Source: Poa pratensis (taxonomy: Eukaryota > Streptophyta > Magnoliopsida > Poales > Poaceae). Taken from it: a DNA stretch of 64,000 bases. Every line of letters begins with the position of its first letter. The first letter of the stretch is position 1. The position numbers and the translations under genes were made by a program. The notes under the pieces are model-generated. The model ran no database searches. It was not told the origin of the DNA and saw only the letters and a program-made list of their open reading frames with translations. Shown here one piece after another: positions 57,785-64,000 of this stretch. The DNA lies in the NCBI GenBank assembly GCA_947311845.1, contig CAMZMU010000041.1:135097849-135161848 (forward strand), given 5' to 3'.

Positions 57785-59758
57785 TGTAATAACCCAAAAT
57801 TTGTATGTTTGATTTGAAGAGAAACAAGAGAATTTGCATGTACTACTGACATGCTAGATAAAAGAAAAGAAAAAAATAGAAGGACCTTAGTGTAAGGTTT
57901 CTAGATATTTGTCCTACCGTCTCCAACATTATCCTACTTTGGTTAAATAAAAAGGTAAGGATACTCTGTTCTTATCCTCATCCTTGGCAGCCAAGCTTCC
58001 TCCGTTGGTTCTTATCTGCTCTGCCTGAAAATATCTTCGATCATGTACGAGGTTCTGACCTATAAATACCCATGCCGCTAGAGCCTCTCGCCATCAGCCA
58101 ATCAAGCTAGCATCTCTTTCTCATTCTTTCTGTTCCGCCGATAGGAAGCTCTGCTTCTGCTCTTTGAGCTAGCCTTTAGAGGATAGGAGCAGACCGCTGC
58201 CGGAAATCTGTTAAATCAAGTCGGGAGTCCTAAGGTAAGCAACTAGTATAGTTAATCTAGTTCTGGTGGTTATTCCGGTTCATGCTGATCTCCTAGCTGA
58301 GGTACTAGTCAATGCTTTTCCTATAAGCTAAAGATCCACCGATCCATCTTTCCATTCAAGAGCATGTTGCACTTGCTTCCTACTAGTTCTGATCAAAATA
58401 GCTAAAGAACAAGTCAAATAGAGTCTCCCGTAATTAATCTGTCCTCTAATTTAATTACCCGCTTGCCGTCGGCGCCGCGACGACTGCCGGAGCTACGGCT
58501 GTGACCATGCTTGTCGACCCGGCGGCGACGGCGTACAAATGAACATTTATTTGTGCAGATGATTAATAAGATCATACAGAAATACTTGACACATGAACTG
58601 ATCAAGTGAACTAAACTAGCTATGCATGAATATACTTGGAACGTGAACAGAGACAAGAAAGTGAAAGAATAATGATGACTAGCTAGTACATGCATGGCAA
58701 CAGAACTAGTACATGAACCATACATGTATTTAAGAAGAATTAGCCACGATTAATCTTACTAAATATTAAATGAAGAACGTGTTAAGAAATAATGTCAGTA
58801 CACTTACAAAACTTATGGATACTATGTAACATGCTTAGGTCCAGAGGAGACAGAAGTTTAATCCCCGAAGAAGCGCAAGGCAAGCTGCGTATACCAGAAA
58901 TCTCTTGAGTGGTTTACTTCTCCTTGAATGATTTCTTTGGTTTTAATGCTTATTTGATTTGCTTTTGTTTCCTTGAATGATTTCTTTGGTTGAATTACTT
59001 ATACCTGTTTTGTGTGATATTAATTCCCATATTCTCTAGAGCTGCTCATATGTCCATTTATTGATCAAGATAAAATATTGAATCATATATCAACAAAATG
59101 GTTGGCCATAATCATGAAAAGTGTGGTGTATCTAGCCTGAGACGGTCGATACCTGAAAGGTGTGGGATGTGAAGGCCCGGATGGGAAGGCCCACACAAGT
59201 AGGGGACTCGGCGACGTGATTCTCAGAGATCGATACTATCACAAGGTGGGATTATGACAATTGGTTTTGCTGATACTCTGCAGAGACTAACACTTAAATA
59301 TGATATTTGTGTGATGATACTACAATTGGTGGTATTTGGTTTATTTATGCCAACTGGTTTCGAATTGGCGATATGGAGTGTTGAGTTTTAATGAGTTGTG
59401 CATATGTGCAAAGGCATTTGAATTGTGTTTATTCTTGCTGAGTATGTTTAACATACTCACGTCCTTTTTATTTTTTTATCTGGTATGCGCAGACGAAGGT
59501 TAGATCAAGAGGTGATAGGCGAGAATCCACATGGTGACATCTAGTTTAGTAGTGGAGATAAACACCAATAAGAGCATATACCGCTTCCGCTGTAATAAAA
59601 TAAAGTGTACTTGTAATATGTGATAATAAATAAAGTGGAGACCTTGCTTGGCTTTTGTCGATGATATTTCACTATACTAGCCTTGTATGCTTATGGTGTT
59701 CTTCACCATAAGTGTACGGCGGCTGTCATTCTCCCAGACCGTGGTTTGGGGCGTGATA
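57785..59758 (+). mobile_element. Long solo LTR, 1,974 bp, TSD GTAGT
   Basis: Starts TGTAATAACCCAAAATTTG and ends GGTTTGGGGCGTGATA, where TGACA would be the usual end (one transition). GTAGT flanks it (57780-57784 and 59759-59763). Inside are a TATA box (TATAAATA, 58061-58068) and a CT-rich start region with an AAG/GTAAGC donor, which is the LTR's own promoter and not a host gene. A palindromic GAGTATGTTTAACATACTC lies near 59437. Confidence 0.78.
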
Positions 59759-59763
59759 GTAGT

Positions 59764-61118
59764 TGCGCATTTCTCGCACATATTACCCCATTTAATGAAA
59801 ATTCTACCAATATATTGCATCTAAAAAAATTGAAGCAACACTCATATGGGAATATCACAGTTTTATACACCGTCGAATGGTACAATGGAGCCATGTCGAG
59901 ATGAGCGCAAGAGCGGAAAGGGCTTACGTGGGATGCAACAATGGAGATGGCGAGAGACAGGAAATTGGTGGCACGGTATAGCGCGAAATTTAGTCTCACC
60001 CTGTCTAGTCGATCACCTCAATCCCATCTTGTTTTGGGGCATCGATGACGACCGTGGTGACTTAGATCTGTAATGCATGGAATATACACACATTTTTATC
60101 CATATTTAAATCGTATCTTTGTCATCAAAATGGTAAGATATCAACTCTAAACTTGTCCCCGATCACTGATTTTCAATTAGTTGTGCAAATATCTTTGGAA
60201 AAACTATTTTTACATATTATATAGACGTATTTATGATGAAATCAAAGCATATATGGAAGAATCACTTGGTTGGGAGTTGCCCAACTTAACGAGGCGTTGA
60301 ACAGAAGTATCAGGAGAATTGGCGACTAGTGGCTTTACCAGATCAAACTGTAGCATATGTCCATGTCTTCGTCAAATCAAACCTATCAACTTTCGTAAAA
60401 GGGTCACCGTAAGAAACGCATAAAAAGATGTCTGAAAACCTAAATTCGTTCCCTACCTCAACAAAGGAGAGCTACCACCCATGGATTTCTTCACGAACTG
60501 TTGTCGCCATCACTGCTCCACCTCCATTACCATCTTTTCTAGCATCTCCATAGTCATATCATAATTGTAATTTTGATGTTTTTACGGTTGGCTACATTGT
60601 AAGACTATCAATAAGTCATAATCAAGTATACTATTTTTACAATGTTTCCTATTGTTAATTTCATCGCGATGCTAGTAAATATGACTCAATCATATGACTT
60701 GTCAGGTATCCAGTATCCCAAAGACTGATCAAGATACTGCCCGCAGCGGACGCTGCCGCTGGCTATCTCACCATTGGACGTTATGTGGGGATGTGTGCCC
60801 GTATAGTGCTTACGAAAACCACGCAGTAGTAATACATCAGCAATAAATGATGAGCGGGGGCAGATGAGTTAAATGCATGTTTACCCCAGGCGTACCCTTG
60901 CCCAACTATGTGGTTTACCGTGTGGGGGCTACACAGGTTACTTTAATGGCAGCAGCAATCCACATCCAGTTCATCGAAAAGCTTTGATCCCATTTCTGTT
61001 CCCATTTCTTCATTCCGTCCATGTCATTAGTTTTCTATTCTGGTTCTCACTCTGTTTTCTACTCTTGTTCGGGCGCAACACAAAATTAGAAAAATATTAC
61101 TCCCACCAATACATATTA
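59764..61118. other. Intergenic, no gene seen
   Basis: Short ORFs only; no domain recognised. Composition is ordinary for spacer. Confidence 0.4.
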
Positions 61119-61263
61119 CTCCCTCCGGATCAAAATATAAGACTTTCTAGCATTTGCATGCATGTAGACATATTACTCCCTCCGGATCAAAACATGTCTA
61201 CATGCATGCAGTGTCTACATGCATGCAAATGCTAGAAAGTCTTATATTTTGATCCGGAGGGAG
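61119..61263. mobile_element. Stowaway MITE, 145 bp, with an internal partial repeat
   Basis: CTCCCTCCGGATCAAAATAT at the left and its inverse at the right, flanked by TA. A second CTCCCTCCGGATCAAAACAT starts at 61174, so the left arm is partly repeated within the element. Confidence 0.82.
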
Positions 61264-61309
61264 TACTTGTCAATGATTAGTATAATACATCAGTGGGAGT
61301 GAAATATAT

Positions 61310-61960
61310 GCCCAGTTCTTTTTTCCCACTTAAAGACCTTACAAAATATGGTCGGCCCACAAAACAAAATGTAATCTAGGGTTTAGGGTGAACTCAAATA
61401 TGAAAAAAAAAACCTTAAAACATATCAGGTATCTTTTCCCATGGCAAACAACCTAAGAATATTACCGAAATATATTTTTAGACCACCTAAATCTCAAAAC
61501 ATATATTCATACTTTTCCCATGGCAAACTCCTTAACTATGGCGGAGCCACAAAGCGAAAGTATTTTTTTAGTAACATTTCAAGATGGGAAAAAACTTACA
61601 ACATATGTCCGGTACCTTTTTCCCAATGGCAAACACGTTAGAAAAATATGATTGAGAACCACCGATGGTCAGTCTTACGAAAGTGTTCATAGGGATATGG
61701 CTGTGCATGTGTGAGTTCAAAATGATAAGTGTATGCATGTGTATGTGAGCATATTCGCTTGTACTATATTTTGCAAAAAGAAATGACTGAGGCAAAAAAA
61801 TGAAACATTTAAGAGGAACACAATATGATGAACAATAATCTTAAAATATATGTCGGAACTTTTTTCTGTACACAAACACCTTAGAAATATGGCCTCACCA
61901 ATAAAAAAAATTCAAAAATAATGCAAACACTTTAAAAAATATGGTCGATAAGTTTCCATG
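61310..61960 (+). repeat. Degenerate minisatellite interrupted by a SINE fragment
   Basis: A motif of the type CTTTTCCCATGGCAAAC..CCTTA..AATATGG recurs at about 61318, 61432, 61513, 61612, 61858 and 61918, at spacings near 80-100 bp apart from the SINE interruption. No gene. Confidence 0.55.
61665..61790 (+). mobile_element. 5'-truncated SINE (3' part only)
   Basis: CTTACGAAAGTGTTCATAGG followed by GTGTATGCATGTGTATGTGAG and TTGTACTATATTTTGCAAAAAG matches the 3' half of the SINE at 26587-26839 (opposite strand). The tRNA-like head is missing. Confidence 0.65.
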
Positions 61961-63277
61961 CTTTAATTAAATTGAAGACCATACCGAGTCATTCAGCATT
62001 TCAACTAGACATCACGAACTGTGCCGGTGTGCAGTGCACTTGTGGATGGAATGCTTGAGGTGTGGCGGGCAGGTGTGGCACGACGGCCTCCTGGTAGCTC
62101 TCTGTTCTTACTATATAGCCGCGGTAAGAAAAATATTTACGTTATACAGTTTTTTTCCTATCTGAGCCACCGGTAATAGCTCTACCAACGCACAGATCAG
62201 TGGTAAAGTCGTGTCAGATGCGGCTGGGGTCCAACCATTGCCAGCAGCCTTTCGAACCTCAATACTGATCAAACAATTGCCTGCAAGCGACCTATACATG
62301 TCTTGGTACATTTATGAAATGAATCGTGAAGTGAGCAGAACCGTGGATGGAGTGTGTGCAGATGCCGCCCAGGGCAGATGGGCATTTTCCCTTGAGTAGA
62401 GTACAATGAAAAGCTATGGGCGAAACCGATGAGAGAAAGTGGAGTACAATAGATGAAAGCAACTATCTCGGAAACAATAACGACACATAACTTAATGCTT
62501 TGATCTGTTCAATCTTAATAAATGAGATATCCCCATGAGATGAAATAGGGCCGAGGTTGGACAGTTGAATTCATAGTGATGCGGGGAGTTTTTAGCTCCT
62601 CGCGTGCACTCGTCCCCGCGCCCAACACCCCTTGTTTCTCGCTTGTGGCGGCTCTCGCACTAGCTAATCCTCCTCTCGCTCACTCAATGTCCTTCTCCTC
62701 CACTCGCGCAACCCTTCTCCGCCCCGCCGCCACATTAATTTTCGATGCCGCAACGGCTCATCCTTCTCCTCCCCATCACACTCTAGTCGATCACGAACTC
62801 ACGCTCAAGTAGGAGCCCTGACCACAGTATAGGGGAAAACATAGGTTATGAGTTTTAGGGGTTGTTGATGGAGTTGAAGACATTTTTGGGTGTCGAGGGA
62901 TTGGGGGCATCTCTTAAAAGCTTTTTAAGGCCTCTGTTATATGGGATGGTGGTGCTCTTACCACTTTTGATTGGACGAGTCGTATTAAATATTTTCTTTT
63001 ACCAGAACTGAACAGAAAATAAAATCACTAATGAACAAAGAACATAGTTTCATGCAGATGACTCATCTTACGTACCAAGTCCGAACGAAAATGCACAAGC
63101 TCATGTCCGGCACGCCTCACTATTTTTTGTGCTGATCTGTTCTACCTTGCGCATTACTCATCGGCCTGGTGAAGCGATTAACAGCAATTTTCGTCTAAAT
63201 AAAGTAGCTCAGGACCTCCCTGACTCGCACATGCTCCAATGACAGTACGGAGTTGACTAATTGACAGTAAACAGAAA
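61961..63277. other. Intergenic with one unsupported ORF
   Basis: A 78-codon ORF at 62576-62812 is GC-rich and has no recognised domain; I do not call it a gene. The remaining sequence has no visible feature. Confidence 0.35.
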
Positions 63278-64000
63278 TCAAGTCCTACTCCAACCTTCAC
63301 AAGGTAAAGTTAGACCGGCTCCTGAACTTATACACCTAGAACGGCCACGGTTGCAACAGGTGTGGAGGACCTGAACAATGCTGAAAGGACGAACCCGAAA
63401 GCTGTCTTCGTGACGCTCCTGCTCCTCAGGGAATACCCTCTCCTTGGTGCCATCACCTAGGTTATACCTGTAGATCCCTTTGCAGCATGTCAACTGACAA
63501 GTGGTGTAGTACACACAGTCGCCGTCGATGGACGGGAACTTGGCAACGTCCACCGACTCGCACCTTGCTCCGAGGAAGAGCGCGCGGCCGCCAATGCTAT
63601 TCACGGTCTCAACCACTTTCCTCTCGACGTCCACCCTGTAAACTTCCATGACTCCATCCCAAGGACTTTTATTTCTCGGAGTTGCGTCTCCCCAGGCGCC
63701 GGGTAGAAGACGAATGAGCAGGAGGTCGCCGGCTGACTCAGTGAGGTAGTTGGAGCCTTTGAACTTTTTGACTTGCGTCCCTGCGCCATCCACAGAAACG
63801 ATCACGTCCACGATCTCGGCTACTAGCTCACCGGTAGGAGAATTCCGCACCGCCCCGGCCGGCCGCGATCTTGACTATCGATGCATACTCATCCACCATG
63901 TAGACGTCGCCTCTGTAGGCCAGCATGTTTGTACGCTGGATAACTATCGATCCATACTGATCCACCATGTAGACGTCGCCTCTGTAGGCCAGCATGTTTG
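63278..64000 (-). pseudogene. DUF295 / KIB-type protein gene, 3' part, frameshifted, cut by the window edge
   Basis: The minus-strand frame of about 190 codons reads ELVAEIVDVIVSVDG, VMEVYRVDVERKVVETVNSI, GGRALFLGARCESVDVAKFP, DGDCVYYTTC and GIYRYNLGDGTKERVFPEEQ, the layout of the DUF295/KIB beta-propeller domain often found behind an F-box in grasses. Upstream, NMLAYRGDVYMVDEYASIVK is clearly the preceding part of the same domain but is one base out of frame at about 63848-63870. A 69-bp in-frame duplication precedes that. The N-terminus lies beyond the window. The frameshift is in a GC-rich run, so a sequence error is possible and the gene might be intact. Confidence 0.7.
63876..64000. repeat. 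69-bp tandem duplication in the DUF295 gene
   Basis: The sequence from TATCGAT(G/C)CATACT through ACCATGTAGACGTCGCC to CAGCATGTTTG occurs at 63876 and 63945, exactly 69 bp apart (23 codons, in frame). Only a few bases differ between the two copies in view. Confidence 0.85.

Noticed and set aside
58061..58260. TATA box, leader and splice donor suggesting a new gene
   Set aside because: All lie inside a solo LTR (57785-59758) with a 5-bp target duplication, so this is the LTR promoter.
61119..61263. Inverted repeat that might be a microRNA precursor
   Set aside because: Its ends, TA target and sequence are those of a Stowaway MITE; no separate evidence for a microRNA.
1..64000. CRISPR arrays, operons, ribosomal or transfer RNA genes
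   Set aside because: None seen. Spacing and sequence of repeats do not fit CRISPR, and tRNA-like boxes found belong to SINEs.

Overview
This window is plant nuclear DNA, most likely from a Pooideae grass of the wheat/barley/oat group. The evidence is gene structure (GT-AG introns, GC-rich first exons, AT-rich introns) and the repeats: Stowaway MITEs with CTCCCTCCG ends, an LTR starting TGATACGTCTC, tRNA-derived grass SINEs, LINE copies and Helitron ends. The lineage is an inference from repeat types; no database search was possible. Genes are sparse and unrelated in function, so there are no operons. Most of the window is nested mobile DNA.

Layout. 0-5.4 kb: a tandem duplication split by a LINE fragment, then an intact family-14 glycosyltransferase gene (minus strand, 3354-4430) with its promoter and a MITE. 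5.4-7.66 kb: local repeats and a relic short gene with a TATA box. 7.66-19.92 kb: a block of nested elements (Helitron-like ends, GC-rich leader plus AT-rich tail elements, a solo LTR in a gene relic, a TIR element with a GC-rich insert). 20.3-23.8 kb: F-box gene 1 and its 3' flank. 23.8-26.6 kb: two more relic copies with nested Stowaways, plus unassigned sequence. 26.59-35.31 kb: SINE, 7.9-kb Helitron with two nested poly(A) retroposons, and a second SINE, all just upstream of F-box gene 2 (35399-36700), whose 3' flank again matches that of gene 1. 40.5-43.3 kb: mostly empty, with a possible organelle-derived patch. 43.35-45.25 kb: a complete Mutator-like element with 9-bp target duplications and a small ORF behind a TATA box and four TTTCCCGCC sites. 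46.24-49.36 kb: a 2.1-kb Helitron and a solo LTR. 50.1-50.5 kb: a third remnant of the F-box 3' flank. 51.4-57.3 kb: a five-coding-exon IQ67-domain (IQD) calmodulin-binding gene, minus strand. 57.4-59.8 kb: a MITE and a 2-kb solo LTR. 59.8-64 kb: repeats, a Stowaway, a SINE fragment, and the broken 3' part of a DUF295/KIB-type gene at the right edge.

The most informative feature is the pair of duplicated F-box segments. Each copy acts as the empty-site reference for the other, so single events (SINEs, Helitron, Stowaways, a deletion with filler DNA, coding indels) can be dated as later than the duplication. Intact genes in my view are the GT14 gene, the two F-box genes and the IQD gene; the MULE ORF is open but of unknown function.
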